Shown here one piece after another: positions 1-8,948 of a DNA stretch of 64,000 nucleotides (position 1 is the stretch's first letter; the number at the start of each line of letters is the position of its first letter). The notes below the pieces were generated by a model. The model saw only the letters and a program-made list of their open reading frames with translations, was not told the origin of the DNA and searched no databases. The translations under genes and the position numbers were made by a program. This DNA comes from Rhizobium sp. R634 (lineage in GTDB: Bacteria; Pseudomonadota; Alphaproteobacteria; Rhizobiales; Rhizobiaceae). The stretch spans positions 186,001 to 250,000 of the forward strand of contig NZ_LOKW01000004.1 of the NCBI RefSeq assembly GCF_002211305.1. Reading direction: 5' to 3'.

Positions 1-1
1 C

Positions 2-175
2 GAGGCGATCCATCTGGCAGACGGGCTGGTCATGGATTTCGAGGTGGAATGTCCCAAACATTCCGGCGCTTTCGACTATCGCACCGGCGAGGCGCTGAGG
101 CTTCCCGCCTGCGAGAACCTGAAAATCTATCCGGCCGAAGTGGTCGACGGGGAGGTTCGCGTGGCTCTGGTTTGA
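2..175 (+). CDS. Rieske-type [2Fe-2S] ferredoxin, C-terminal part (MocE-like)
   Basis: This is the last 57 codons of a gene that begins before the window. It contains CPKHSGAFD, the second Rieske cluster motif (C-P-x-H-S-G), followed by a proline- and valine-rich beta end typical of small dioxygenase ferredoxins. Such a protein passes single electrons from a ferredoxin reductase to an oxygenase. A reductase of the right type lies at 1252-2457, so the two are probably partners. The rhizopine ferredoxin MocE is the closest named relative I can suggest from context. The first cluster motif and the start lie outside the window. Confidence 0.82.
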   Translation, partial: EAIHLADGLVMDFEVECPKHSGAFDYRTGEALRLPACENLKIYPAEVVDGEVRVALV

Positions 176-247
176 GCCCGCAACATCGGCAGGCCTGAGC
201 GGTCTCCGGAACGGTTGGGGCGGCCCGGCGCCCATTGGGAGGAAAAC

Positions 248-1192
248 ATGAAATCCATCTGTGTGGCGGCCGTCCTGGCCGCCCTGACGACGACTGCTGC
301 CTCGGCCGAGACGATCGGCGTGTCCATGCAGAGTTTCGACAACAACTTCCAGACGCTGCTGCGCGAGGGACTTCAGGCACAGGCCTCCTCGCTGAACGGC
401 GTCAGCCTTCAGATCGAGGATGCGCAGACCGACGTTTCCAGACAGCGCAGCCAGGTGGACAATTTCATCGCCTCAGGAGTGGATGCGATCATCATGACGC
501 TCGCCGATACATCGGCCGCCACCGGCATCAGCGAGGCGGCCCGGAAGGCGGGAATCCCGCTCGTCTACCTCAATCTCGAGCCGGAAAACATCGCTCATCT
601 GCCGGAAAAGCAGGCCTATGTCGGATCGAAGGAGACCGACTCTGGAAAACTCGGCGCCGAAGCCGCCTGCGAGCTGCTGAAGAAAAACGGCAAGGCGAAC
701 GACGCGCAGGCTTACATATTGATGGGCGATCTGGCGCATCAGGCCTCGCGCGACCGCACCTCGTCGGTCAAGGCAACGCTGGCGGCCGGCGATTGCAAGG
801 GCGTCACCATCGCCGACGAACAAACCGCCGCCTGGACGCGCACCAATGCAATGGACCTGACCACGAACTGGATCACGGCCGGCCGGCCGATCGACCTCAT
901 CTTCGCCAATAATGACGAGATGGCGCTTGGCGCCATTCAGGCGCTCAAGGCCTCCGGCGTATCGATGGACGATGTCATCGTCGTCGGCATCGACGCGACG
1001 CAGGATGCGCTGGCCGCGATGGCGGCGGGCGATCTTGACGTGACGGTCTTCCAGAACGCCAAACAACAGGCGGCAAGTGCGGTTGACGCAGCCGTCGCCT
1101 TGGCGAAAGGCAACAGCGTCGACAAGGAGGTCTGGGTGCCTTTCGAACTGGTCACGCCCAAGAACATGGTCGAATACGCGAAAAAGAACTGA
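248..1192 (+). CDS. Periplasmic sugar/rhizopine-type binding protein (MocB-like)
   Basis: This 314-residue type I periplasmic binding protein belongs to the ribose/inositol-binding family. A signal peptide covers about residues 1-21 and ends ASA-ET. The mature start (TIGVSMQSFDNNF) resembles inositol- and rhizopine-binding proteins, and the ligand-pocket stretch FANNDEMALGA lies near residue 220. I chose ATG 248 rather than the upstream ATG 215 because GGGAGGAAAAC sits just before 248 and the signal peptide begins there. No permease or ATPase gene is beside it, so those subunits must lie left of the window or elsewhere. The substrate is inferred from the ferredoxin and reductase neighbours. 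Confidence 0.85.
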   Translation: MKSICVAAVLAALTTTAASAETIGVSMQSFDNNFQTLLREGLQAQASSLNGVSLQIEDAQTDVSRQRSQVDNFIASGVDAIIMTLADTSAATGISEAARKAGIPLVYLNLEPENIAHLPEKQAYVGSKETDSGKLGAEAACELLKKNGKANDAQAYILMGDLAHQASRDRTSSVKATLAAGDCKGVTIADEQTAAWTRTNAMDLTTNWITAGRPIDLIFANNDEMALGAIQALKASGVSMDDVIVVGIDATQDALAAMAAGDLDVTVFQNAKQQAASAVDAAVALAKGNSVDKEVWVPFELVTPKNMVEYAKKN

Positions 1193-1199
1193 TCCTCCC

Positions 1200-1240
1200 C
1201 GGCCGGCGTCTCCTCCTCACGAGCGCCGGCCGCTCTTTTA
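1200..1240 (+). terminator. Hairpin with T-rich tail between binding protein and reductase genes
   Basis: A 9-bp perfect stem, CGGCCGGCG (1200-1208) with CGCCGGCCG (1224-1232), encloses a 15-base loop and is followed by CTCTTTTA. It begins 7 bases after the binding-protein stop and ends just before the reductase ribosome-binding site. It probably works as a partial terminator or 3'-end stabiliser that leaves the reductase less expressed than the binding protein. Confidence 0.5.
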
Positions 1241-1251
1241 TGGAGACCTGC

Positions 1252-2457
1252 ATGAACGGCATTGTCATCATCGGTGCGGGCGAGTGCGGCACACGCGCGG
1301 CATTCGCGCTTCGCGAGGCGGGATATTCCGGATCGGTCACGCTTGTTGGAGCCGAGCCCCACCTGCCTTACGAGCGGCCGCCGCTGTCGAAGCCGATGGG
1401 CGAGACGGCGCAGATGAAACTGATCTGCACGCTCGATAGCCTGGCAGCCGCCGGCATCGACTATGCCAAGGGCGTGTCGGCCCTGAAGCTCGATGCCGAT
1501 GCAGGCACCGTCACCTTGAGCGACGGGGGCCTATTGCCCTATGAAAAATTGCTTCTTGCGACAGGCGCGCGCCCGAGGCGGCTTGCCTGCCCCGGCGCGG
1601 AGCGCGTGCTCGACTTCCGCACTCACACCGACGCCGAAGCGATATTCGCCAATGTCGGCTCGGGCGCAAGCGTCGCGATCATCGGCGGCGGCTTGATCGG
1701 CATGGAGCTTGCTGCGGTCTTTCGCGGCAAAGGCATCGCGGTCAGCGTCATCGAAGCGGCGCCAAAGCCGCTCGGACGTGCCGTTCCCTCGCGCTTCGCC
1801 GAAAAGCTGCATGCCAGGCATGCCGCCGAAGGCGTCGAATTCTATCTGGAGCGGGGTATTGCCGAAATCACCGGAGATGGCGTCGTGCTGGCCGGCGGCG
1901 ATGTGGTGCAAGGCGATCTCGTCATCGGTGCGATCGGCGTTATTCCGGAGACCGCTCTGGCACTGGATGCGGGACTGGCGACGGGCAACGGAATTCTGGC
2001 CGACGCCTGCCTTCGAACCAGCAGGCCGAATATTTTCGCGGCGGGCGATTGCGCGGCGATCGCCCAACCCGGGGGAGGGCACATTCGTTTCGAAAGCTGG
2101 CGAAACGCAAGAGCCCAGGCCGAGATCGCCGCACGCAATATGACCGGCGCTCAGGATGCATTTGCCGCAATCCCCTGGTTCTGGTCCGATCAATACGATC
2201 TTGGTCTTCAGGTGGCAGGACTGCCGCATCCGGCGCACCGAAGCGTGGTCCGTACGCTGCCGGAGGGAGAGCTCGAATTTTACCTCGACGGAGACCGGCT
2301 CGTGGCTGCGGCGGCTCTCGGCCTTGGCAACGGTCTCGCCAAGGAGATCAAGCTGGCGGAGATGCTCGTCGCGGCCGGCGTCGATCTTGATCCGGCGGCT
2401 CTCGCCGATCCCCGCGTGAACCTCAAGGCGCTCCTGAAGAGCGCCAGGGCGGCGTGA
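1252..2457 (+). CDS. FAD-dependent ferredoxin reductase (MocF/BphA4-like)
   Basis: This 401-residue protein is an NAD(P)H:ferredoxin oxidoreductase of the putidaredoxin reductase/BphA4 family. The FAD-binding motif IVIIGAGECG is at the N-terminus, the NAD-binding motif VAIIGGGLIGME is near residue 143, and the second FAD motif FAAGDCAA is near residue 262. Family members are about 400 residues, so it is complete. ATG 1252 is preferred over ATG 1240 because GGAGA lies only a few bases before 1252. It probably reduces the Rieske ferredoxin encoded at the left edge. The stop overlaps the next start. Confidence 0.88.
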   Translation: MNGIVIIGAGECGTRAAFALREAGYSGSVTLVGAEPHLPYERPPLSKPMGETAQMKLICTLDSLAAAGIDYAKGVSALKLDADAGTVTLSDGGLLPYEKLLLATGARPRRLACPGAERVLDFRTHTDAEAIFANVGSGASVAIIGGGLIGMELAAVFRGKGIAVSVIEAAPKPLGRAVPSRFAEKLHARHAAEGVEFYLERGIAEITGDGVVLAGGDVVQGDLVIGAIGVIPETALALDAGLATGNGILADACLRTSRPNIFAAGDCAAIAQPGGGHIRFESWRNARAQAEIAARNMTGAQDAFAAIPWFWSDQYDLGLQVAGLPHPAHRSVVRTLPEGELEFYLDGDRLVAAAALGLGNGLAKEIKLAEMLVAAGVDLDPAALADPRVNLKALLKSARAA

Positions 2458-3287
2458 TGCAAAAGCTGCTGATCTTCCAGTCGCTCTGGGCAATGGAGCG
2501 CAGGGATACGGACGGTTACGAGCGCAGCCTCGACGAAAACATCGCGATGATCGCGAAGGCCGGCTTCGACGGCATCAGCGCACACTATACCGACCGCCGC
2601 GACGTCGAACGCCTGAACGATGCGATCCGAGGCACCGGCTTGAAGATCGAAGGAACCTGCTTTCCCCGCAGCGTCGAGGATCTACGTCTGCCGCTGGAAC
2701 TTGCCGGAGAATTTCCGGTCAGCCACATCAACCTGCAACCCGATGTCCGCCCGCGCCGTGTCGCGGATTGCCTGCCGCTGCTGGACGGCTGGGTGCAGCT
2801 TGCCGAAGAGGCCGGCATTCCTGTCTTCATCGAAACCCATCGCGACAGGATGACGTCGGATCTGTTCTTCACGCTCGACCTGCTCGACCGGCGCCCCGAC
2901 CTGCCGCTGCTTGCCGACCTCTCGCATTTCCTCGTCGCGCGCGAGTTTGACTATCCGGTCGATGCGGAAAATCACGCCATGATCCATCGCATCCTGCGCA
3001 ACGCGCGGGCTTTTCACGGCAGGGTCGCGTCGCGCGAACAGGTTCAGATCGAGATCTCGTTTCCGCACCATCGCCCGTGGGTCGACCTGTTTCTGCAATG
3101 GTGGAGCTACGGCATGCGGGAATGGCGCAATCGCGCCGGCGCCGACGATGCGCTGGTTTTTACCTGCGAATTGGGGCCAAAGCCCTATGCGATCACCGGC
3201 GCCGACGGCAACGATACCACCGATCGATGGACGGAGGCGTTGCTGCTTCGCCAGATGCTCCGCGCGCTCTGGGCGGAGATCGGATAG
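2457..3287 (+). CDS. Sugar phosphate isomerase/epimerase-family TIM barrel
   Basis: This 276-residue protein looks like an AP-endonuclease-type (xylose isomerase-like) TIM barrel. It has acidic and histidine residues at strand ends, such as FIETHRDR near residue 122 and LLADLSHF near residue 151, which would hold a divalent metal. The start ATG 2457 overlaps the reductase stop (TGATG), so the two genes are translationally coupled. The family includes inosose dehydratase and keto-sugar epimerases, and MocC of rhizopine catabolism belongs to it. I cannot assign a reaction; an inositol-derived substrate would fit the context. Confidence 0.75.
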   Translation: MQKLLIFQSLWAMERRDTDGYERSLDENIAMIAKAGFDGISAHYTDRRDVERLNDAIRGTGLKIEGTCFPRSVEDLRLPLELAGEFPVSHINLQPDVRPRRVADCLPLLDGWVQLAEEAGIPVFIETHRDRMTSDLFFTLDLLDRRPDLPLLADLSHFLVAREFDYPVDAENHAMIHRILRNARAFHGRVASREQVQIEISFPHHRPWVDLFLQWWSYGMREWRNRAGADDALVFTCELGPKPYAITGADGNDTTDRWTEALLLRQMLRALWAEIG

Positions 3288-3372
3288 GCCGCCGGCCGGC
3301 CTCCATTCAGGCTGATTTCATCTCTTCGGCAAGGATTTCCACGCGCAACCGATCCGGTGCTTCCGCCGGGAG

Positions 3373-3400
3373 TTGACCGCGTCTCCAACATCGTCATAAT
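3373..3400 (+). promoter_or_regulatory. Sigma-70-like promoter of the 3557-10760 operon
   Basis: TTGACC (3373-3378) and CATAAT (3395-3400) are 16 bases apart, and each matches five of six consensus positions. Transcription would begin near 3407, leaving a leader of about 150 bases before the binding-protein gene. Confidence 0.6.
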
Positions 3401-3404
3401 AATT

Positions 3405-3420
3405 TTGCACACGTGCTCAA
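3405..3420 (+). promoter_or_regulatory. LacI-family-type operator over the transcription start
   Basis: TTGCACACGTGCTCAA is a 16-bp imperfect palindrome (TTG-N2-CACGTG-N2-CAA) centred on CG, as is usual for LacI-family operators. It starts 5 bases after the -10 element, so a bound repressor would block initiation. The operon encodes a LacI-family regulator at 8932-9936, the natural candidate to bind here. That pairing is inferred. Confidence 0.55.
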
Positions 3421-3556
3421 TTTTGTCATTCGGCCGTTACGTTCAGCCCATAGAGCGGGACTTGTCACGTTTTCGTGGGTCTTTCGGAGCGGTCGTCAAC
3501 ACCAGTGATGACCCGTCAAAGAGGCCTCACACTGCTCTTCTGGGGAGATGAAGAAA

Positions 3557-4903
3557 ATGACCATTTTGCCGACACTGAAGTCCCTCACCGTTGCGGCCGC
3601 CATCCTGGCTTCGACTTCCGCATTTGCACTCGCCAAGGACGTTACCATCAGCGTCTGGGCCGGCGGCACCGGCCCGAACGACGTCTATCGCCTCGACGCC
3701 ATCGAGATCGCAGCCCAGCAGCTGCAGCGCCAAGCCGCGCTCAAGGGTGAAGACCTGAAGATCACCATCGAGAAGAAGGCCTATTCCGGCTGGGACGATT
3801 TCAAACAGGCGCTGACGCTTGCCGCGGAAGCCAAGACCGCCCCGAACATCGTCGCCAGCGGTCATGAAGACATCGCGCCCTGGTCGCAGGCCGGCCTCAT
3901 CGTTCCGATCGAGGATCACGTCGATCTCGACGCCTGGCCGCTCAACGGCATCTACGAGAACCTGATGCAGATCGCCTCCTACAACGGCGCCGTCTACGGC
4001 ATTCCGCAGGATGCCGAATCCCGCCCGATGTTCTTCTGGAAGCCATACATGAAGGCGATCGGCTATATCGACGCCGATCTCGATGCGCTGCCGCAGAACG
4101 TTCAGGATGGCAAGTACACCATGAAGAACGTGCTCGAAGACGCCAAGAAGATGCAGGACAAGGGCCTCGTCCAGCCCGGCTACGGCTTCTATCCGCGCCC
4201 CAGCAACGGCCCGGACTATTGGCAGTTCTACACCAGCTTCGGCGGCACGATGGAAGAAAACGGCAAGCTCGTCTTCGATAAGGCGGCCATGACCCGCACC
4301 TATCAATTCATCGCCGATGCCGTTAAGTCGGGTGTCACCAAGAAGAACCATATCGGCATGCCGGGTGATCAATGGTGGAAGGAAGTCGCCACCGGCAAGG
4401 CCGGCATCTGGGACGCAGGCACCTGGCATTACGCCCGTCTCGTCAACCAGGAAGGCCTCAAGGACTTCTTCGACAACATCGTCTTCACGCTGATCCCGGC
4501 CGGCGAGGGCGGCAAGCCCAACACGCTGACGCATCCGCTCGTCTACATGGTAACCGCAGGACACAGCGAAGAAGATACGCAGATCGCCGCCCAGCTGATC
4601 ACGATCGCCTCCGAGCCGCGCATCAACGCGCTGCATGCGATCAAATCCGCCCATCTCGGCATTTCCGAAGCCGAAGCCGAAGTGGATTTCTACGCGGACG
4701 ACCGCTGGGCTCGCGAAGCCACCGAACGCCTGCTGCCGCATGCCAATGCAATGCCGAACAACTCCGATTTCGGCACCTACTGGAACATCATGTGGAAGAA
4801 CCTTCAGGCGTCCTGGACCGGCGACAAGACCGTCGACGCCGCCATCGGCGATGCCGAGAGCGAGCTGAAAAACACGCTCGGCGACAAGATCGTCATTCGC
4901 TAA
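3557..4903 (+). CDS. ABC transporter periplasmic binding protein, family 1
   Basis: This binding protein of about 448 residues belongs to the extracellular solute-binding family 1 (maltose/glycerol-phosphate-binding type). The signal peptide ends near AFALA-KD. The mature protein has the family's aromatic-rich hinge regions, including WKPY, PDYWQFY and DQWWKE. ATG 3557 is preferred to ATG 3548 because GGGGAG (3542-3547) abuts 3548 but lies 9 bases from 3557. It is the first gene of an operon with two permeases, an ATPase and a diesterase. A sugar or glycerophosphodiester ligand is inferred from those neighbours. Confidence 0.88.
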   Translation: MTILPTLKSLTVAAAILASTSAFALAKDVTISVWAGGTGPNDVYRLDAIEIAAQQLQRQAALKGEDLKITIEKKAYSGWDDFKQALTLAAEAKTAPNIVASGHEDIAPWSQAGLIVPIEDHVDLDAWPLNGIYENLMQIASYNGAVYGIPQDAESRPMFFWKPYMKAIGYIDADLDALPQNVQDGKYTMKNVLEDAKKMQDKGLVQPGYGFYPRPSNGPDYWQFYTSFGGTMEENGKLVFDKAAMTRTYQFIADAVKSGVTKKNHIGMPGDQWWKEVATGKAGIWDAGTWHYARLVNQEGLKDFFDNIVFTLIPAGEGGKPNTLTHPLVYMVTAGHSEEDTQIAAQLITIASEPRINALHAIKSAHLGISEAEAEVDFYADDRWAREATERLLPHANAMPNNSDFGTYWNIMWKNLQASWTGDKTVDAAIGDAESELKNTLGDKIVIR

Positions 4904-4967
4904 AACAGAAGCATCCTTCCGGGCGGCGGCGACCCCGCCGCCCGATCGGTCCCGCGAGGAGGCTTCC

Positions 4968-6269
4968 ATGAAATCGTCCAGAAGGCTCGGACTGGTGATG
5001 ATCGCGCCCGCCGCGGTCATGATCGTCCTCTTCTTCCTCCTGCCGGTCGTTCTGACGGCGGTCTTCTCGATGACCAATATGACGACCGCGACCGGTATTT
5101 CCGGCGGCGTCTACCAGATCGCGCCGAATTCCCTGATCACATTGAAATCGGCCATGCCGGACATCGCCGCCGAGATGGCCGAACCGCGCTACGCGATCGA
5201 CGAGGCGGGCCTCAAGGCGGTGGAGGGTCTCGGCTTTGCGCCGGGTATCGCCGCGGAGCTGCGCGCCAAACATGCCGGCGAGGTCTTCCCGACGCGCCGC
5301 GAAGCCGAGCGCATGATCAAGGACCTCGCCGACCGGCCTTCGACGCGCGAGGTCAAGCAGATTTCCGAACAATTCAACCGCTCCGTCGTCAACACCCGCT
5401 TCGACAGCAAGGAACAGCTGTTTTCGGCGCTGGACACCCTCGGTCTCCAGCTGACGCCGGAACAGAAGGAAAAGGTGGCCGAGGCCACCTATACCGGCTG
5501 GACCTGGACATCAGGCAATTTCTCGCGCATCGCCCACTCGCCCGACATGGCGCGGGTGCTCTTCAACACTGCGCTCTACGTCGCGCTGGTGCTGACGCTC
5601 TTCAATGTCGGTTATGCGCTGGTGCTGGCGGTCTTGACACATTACATGCCGCCGGCGCCCGCCTCGATCTTCCGCGGCATCTGGCTCCTGCCGCGCATCA
5701 CCCCCGTCGTCATCTATGTGATGCTGTGGAAATGGCTCGCTTGGGATACCGGCTTCATCTCCGTGCTGATGGGCAAGTTCGGCTATCCCCCGAAGAACTA
5801 CCTTCTCGACACCGCTTATAATGCCTGGTTCTTCGTCGTGCTGATCAACGGCTTCATCGGTGCCTCGATGGGCATGCTGGTCTTCTCCTCAGCGATGAAG
5901 GCCATTCCGAAGAGCCAGTTCCACGCGAGCGAGGTCGACGGCGCTTCGCGCTGGCAGCAGATCCGCTACATCATCCTGCCGCAGATGCGCTGGCCGATCC
6001 TCTTCGTCACCTGCTATCAGACGCTGTCGCTGCTCGCCTCCTTCAACGAAATCCTGCTCGCCACCAATGGCGGGCCGGGTAACGCGACCGAGGTCTGGGC
6101 GCTCGCCGCCTATCACACGGCGCTCAGAAATTATGCCGGCAATCTCGAATACGGGCTGGGCGCGGCCATGGCGCTGGTGCTCGTCGTCATCGGCGTGGTG
6201 CTGTCGCTCCTCTATCTCCGCGTCTTCAACTACGGCACGCTTGTCGCCAAGCCCCTGATCGAGGATTGA
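4968..6269 (+). CDS. ABC sugar permease, MalF-like, with large N-terminal periplasmic insert
   Basis: This 433-residue inner-membrane protein is a binding-protein-dependent permease. TM1 covers about residues 9-29. A charged region of roughly 150 residues follows, and the remaining helices start near residue 194. The EAA loop that contacts the ATPase (EVDGASRWQQIRYIILPQ) lies near residue 322. Usual family members have about 300 residues; the excess is the charged insert, which contains repeated helix-like stretches rich in Glu and Lys. It pairs with the permease at 6272. Confidence 0.88.
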   Translation: MKSSRRLGLVMIAPAAVMIVLFFLLPVVLTAVFSMTNMTTATGISGGVYQIAPNSLITLKSAMPDIAAEMAEPRYAIDEAGLKAVEGLGFAPGIAAELRAKHAGEVFPTRREAERMIKDLADRPSTREVKQISEQFNRSVVNTRFDSKEQLFSALDTLGLQLTPEQKEKVAEATYTGWTWTSGNFSRIAHSPDMARVLFNTALYVALVLTLFNVGYALVLAVLTHYMPPAPASIFRGIWLLPRITPVVIYVMLWKWLAWDTGFISVLMGKFGYPPKNYLLDTAYNAWFFVVLINGFIGASMGMLVFSSAMKAIPKSQFHASEVDGASRWQQIRYIILPQMRWPILFVTCYQTLSLLASFNEILLATNGGPGNATEVWALAAYHTALRNYAGNLEYGLGAAMALVLVVIGVVLSLLYLRVFNYGTLVAKPLIED

Positions 6270-6271
6270 CC

Positions 6272-7114
6272 ATGGCCGGACGATCGCAGCCCTCGGCAAA
6301 TTACAGCAGCTGGCCTGTCATGGCGGCGCTCACCATCGTCAGCCTGCCGCTGCTCCTGATGTATGTCTATCTCTTCCTCGACACCGTGACGGTGAAGGAG
6401 GCGGGTGCGCTGCTGCCCTCCGGCGTGACGCTCGATCACTGGCGCTTCCTGTGGCAGACGAACCCAGGCAAGGCGAACATCTGGCAAGTGACGGTCAATA
6501 CGCTGCTGTTTTCGGCCTGCACCACCAGCCTGGTGCTCATCGTCTCGTCGATGGCCGGTTACGTGCTGTCGCGGCTGAACGTGCCGGCGCGCGGCTTCTT
6601 CCTCGCCGGCGTCATGGTGCTGCATGCCTTCCCGTCGGTGACGCTGATCATCGCCATCTTCATCGTGCTGCAGATGATCGGGCTCTACAATTCGCTGATC
6701 GGCGTCATCCTGGTGAAGGCCGCGATCGACCTGCCGCTCGGCATCTGGTTGATGAAGGGCTTTTACGACACCGTGCCCTGGGAGATCGAAATGGCCGGCG
6801 TCGTCGACGGCGCGTCGCGTTTTCGCGTCTGGCGCAGCCTCGTGCTGCCGCAGGTCAAGCCCGGCATCATGGCGCTCGGCCTGTTTTCCTTCCTCGCCGG
6901 TTGGGGCGAGTTCATCCTGCCGCAGGTGCTGGCGCCGGGAAATGACGTGCAGGTGCTATCGGTCTATCTCGCCGGCTTCCTCGCCGACGACAACAATTAC
7001 GATTTCAACATGTTCAAGGCGGTCGGCCTCTTCTACCTCATTCCGGTGCTGATCGCTTACGCGCTCTTCAACAAATATCTCATGAACATCTACGGCGGCG
7101 GGAGCAAAGGCTGA
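6272..7114 (+). CDS. ABC sugar permease, MalG-like
   Basis: This 280-residue inner-membrane protein has six predicted helices and the EAA motif VVDGASRFRVWRSLVLPQ near residue 180. ATG 6272 is chosen over an upstream in-frame TTG at 6266. It begins 2 bases after the MalF-like stop and ends in a TGATG overlap with the ATPase gene, so the subunits should be translated together. Confidence 0.9.
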   Translation: MAGRSQPSANYSSWPVMAALTIVSLPLLLMYVYLFLDTVTVKEAGALLPSGVTLDHWRFLWQTNPGKANIWQVTVNTLLFSACTTSLVLIVSSMAGYVLSRLNVPARGFFLAGVMVLHAFPSVTLIIAIFIVLQMIGLYNSLIGVILVKAAIDLPLGIWLMKGFYDTVPWEIEMAGVVDGASRFRVWRSLVLPQVKPGIMALGLFSFLAGWGEFILPQVLAPGNDVQVLSVYLAGFLADDNNYDFNMFKAVGLFYLIPVLIAYALFNKYLMNIYGGGSKG

Positions 7115-8169
7115 TGCGCATCCTCCTCGACAATTTCTCGAAGAGCTTCGGCTCCACCAAGGTTATCGAGAACATGCGGCTCGAAGTCGGCAACGGCGAA
7201 ATGCTGGCGCTGCTCGGCCCTTCCGGCTGCGGCAAATCGACGACGCTGTTCGCGGTCTGCGGCATTCACCGTCCCACAGGCGGACGCATCCTCTTCGGCG
7301 ACCGCGACGTCACCGATCTGCCGAGCCAGGCCCGCAATGTCGGCGTCGTCTTCCAGTCCTATGCGCTCTACCCGCATATGACGGTTGCTGAAAACATCGG
7401 ATTTCCGCTGAAGGTGAAGGGCGTGCCCGCCGCCGAGATCCGCAAGGAGGTCGACAAGATCGCGGCCCTCGTCCAGATCGGCAATCTGATGAGCCGCCGG
7501 CCGGCCGAGCTTTCGGGCGGCCAGCAGCAACGCGTGGCGCTGGCCCGCGCACTCATCCGCAAACCCGACGTGCTGTTGCTCGACGAGCCGCTTGCCAATC
7601 TCGACGCCAAGCTGCGCCTCGAAATGCGCTCGGAAATCCGCCGCCTGCAGCGCGAGACCGGCATCACCGCCATTCTCGTCACCCATGACCAGGTGGAAGC
7701 GATGAGCATGTGCGACCGCATCGCCATCATGAAGGAAGGCGAGATCGTCCAGATCGCCACGCCGGCCGAGATGTACAACGACCCGAAAACCGCTTTCGTC
7801 GCCGGCTTCCTCGGCAACCCGCCGATCACCTTCCTGCGCGGCGTCCTGGATAAGGGCGCTTTCGCAATCCCGGAAAGCGAGATCCGCGTGCCGCTGCCCG
7901 CCGCCGTCGGTGCCGCCGAGGGCACAAAGCTGATGCTCGGCGTCCGGCCGGAGCATTTTACGCCGGCGGGCGATACGCCCGTCTCCGGCAAGGTCACTTT
8001 CGCCGAAACGCAAGGGCGCGAAAATCTCTACGATGTGGCTCTTGCCGGCGGTCCGCTGCTGCGCTCGATCCAGCCGGTGCGCAACGATATCCACGTCGGC
8101 GACGACGTTCGCTGGGCGATCGACAGCCGCAGCGTGCTCGTCTTCGACGAACAGGGCGGGAGGCTCTGA
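7114..8169 (+). CDS. ABC transporter ATPase, MalK/UgpC type
   Basis: This 351-residue cytoplasmic ATPase powers the importer encoded just upstream. Walker A is GPSGCGKST near residue 34, the signature is LSGGQQQRVALARAL near 131, and Walker B is LLLDEP near 154. The switch His lies in LVTHDQ. The C-terminal 110 residues form the OB-type regulatory domain, with the typical GVRPEHF. Its start overlaps the preceding stop and its stop overlaps the diesterase start. Confidence 0.92.
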   Translation: MRILLDNFSKSFGSTKVIENMRLEVGNGEMLALLGPSGCGKSTTLFAVCGIHRPTGGRILFGDRDVTDLPSQARNVGVVFQSYALYPHMTVAENIGFPLKVKGVPAAEIRKEVDKIAALVQIGNLMSRRPAELSGGQQQRVALARALIRKPDVLLLDEPLANLDAKLRLEMRSEIRRLQRETGITAILVTHDQVEAMSMCDRIAIMKEGEIVQIATPAEMYNDPKTAFVAGFLGNPPITFLRGVLDKGAFAIPESEIRVPLPAAVGAAEGTKLMLGVRPEHFTPAGDTPVSGKVTFAETQGRENLYDVALAGGPLLRSIQPVRNDIHVGDDVRWAIDSRSVLVFDEQGGRL

Positions 8170-8948
8170 TGACCCGCGATTTCTCGGCCTTCTTCGCGCG
8201 TTACGGCTGGCCGGCGGCCAAGGGCCGGCTTCCCTTCTGCATTGGTCATCGCGGCGCCAGCGGCCATGAGCCCGAGAACACGATCGCCGCCTTCCGCCGC
8301 GCCGCCGAACTTGGCGCCGAGATGTGGGAGCTCGATACGCAGCTGACCAAGGATGGCGTGGTCGTCGTCTCGCATGACGACCATCTCGAGCGCGTCTTCG
8401 GCATCGACCGCCGCATTTCCGAAATGACGGCGACCGAACTCGCCGCTCTCGACGGCGTCGACGTCCCGAGTTTTGCGGAAGTCGCCGCCCTCGGCCGCAA
8501 GACCGGAACCGGTCTCTATGTCGAACTCAAGGCGCCGGGAACCGGCCTGCTCTGCTGGCGCCATCTTGCCGAGATGAACCAGCGTTTCGCCTGCCTCGGC
8601 TCCTTCGATACGGCGCAGGTGCGCGAACTCAGCGATGCGGGCTGCGACTTCCCGCTTTCGGTGCTGATCCGTGTCGGTCACGATCCGCATCTCCTCGGCG
8701 ACGAGGCCGGCGCCGATATTCTGCATCTCTGCTGGGAGAGGGCAGGGGAGCGGCCGCAGGACCTCGTCACCGACGCGCTGATGCGCAGCGCCTTCGAGGC
8801 GGGCCGCGAGATCGTGCTCTGGCACGAGGAGCGGCCAGCCGTTCTCGACGACATCATGAAGCTTCCGGTTCTCGGCATCTGCACCGATCTGCCCGATCTG
8901 ATGCGGCCGCTGGCAGAGGGGGAAAAAGCCGTTGCCAGACAGGGATAA
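8169..8948 (+). CDS. Glycerophosphodiester phosphodiesterase family protein
   Basis: This 259-residue protein has the catalytic pattern of the GDPD family: GHRGASGHEPENT near residue 23, then ELDTQLTKDG and VSHDD about 30 residues later. These provide the paired His and the Glu/Asp metal ligands. The family hydrolyses glycerophosphodiesters to glycerol-3-phosphate and an alcohol. No signal peptide is visible, so it should act in the cytoplasm on imported substrate. The start overlaps the ATPase stop, tying this reaction to the importer. Confidence 0.88.
   Translation: MTRDFSAFFARYGWPAAKGRLPFCIGHRGASGHEPENTIAAFRRAAELGAEMWELDTQLTKDGVVVVSHDDHLERVFGIDRRISEMTATELAALDGVDVPSFAEVAALGRKTGTGLYVELKAPGTGLLCWRHLAEMNQRFACLGSFDTAQVRELSDAGCDFPLSVLIRVGHDPHLLGDEAGADILHLCWERAGERPQDLVTDALMRSAFEAGREIVLWHEERPAVLDDIMKLPVLGICTDLPDLMRPLAEGEKAVARQG

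Noticed and set aside
3287-3303. GC-rich palindrome after the first isomerase gene as a terminator
   Set aside because: The stem is short with no clear loop and no T-run.
3527-5077. 516-codon minus-strand open frame opposite the binding-protein gene
   Set aside because: The plus strand encodes a complete family-1 binding protein with a signal peptide; the minus frame has no recognisable domain.
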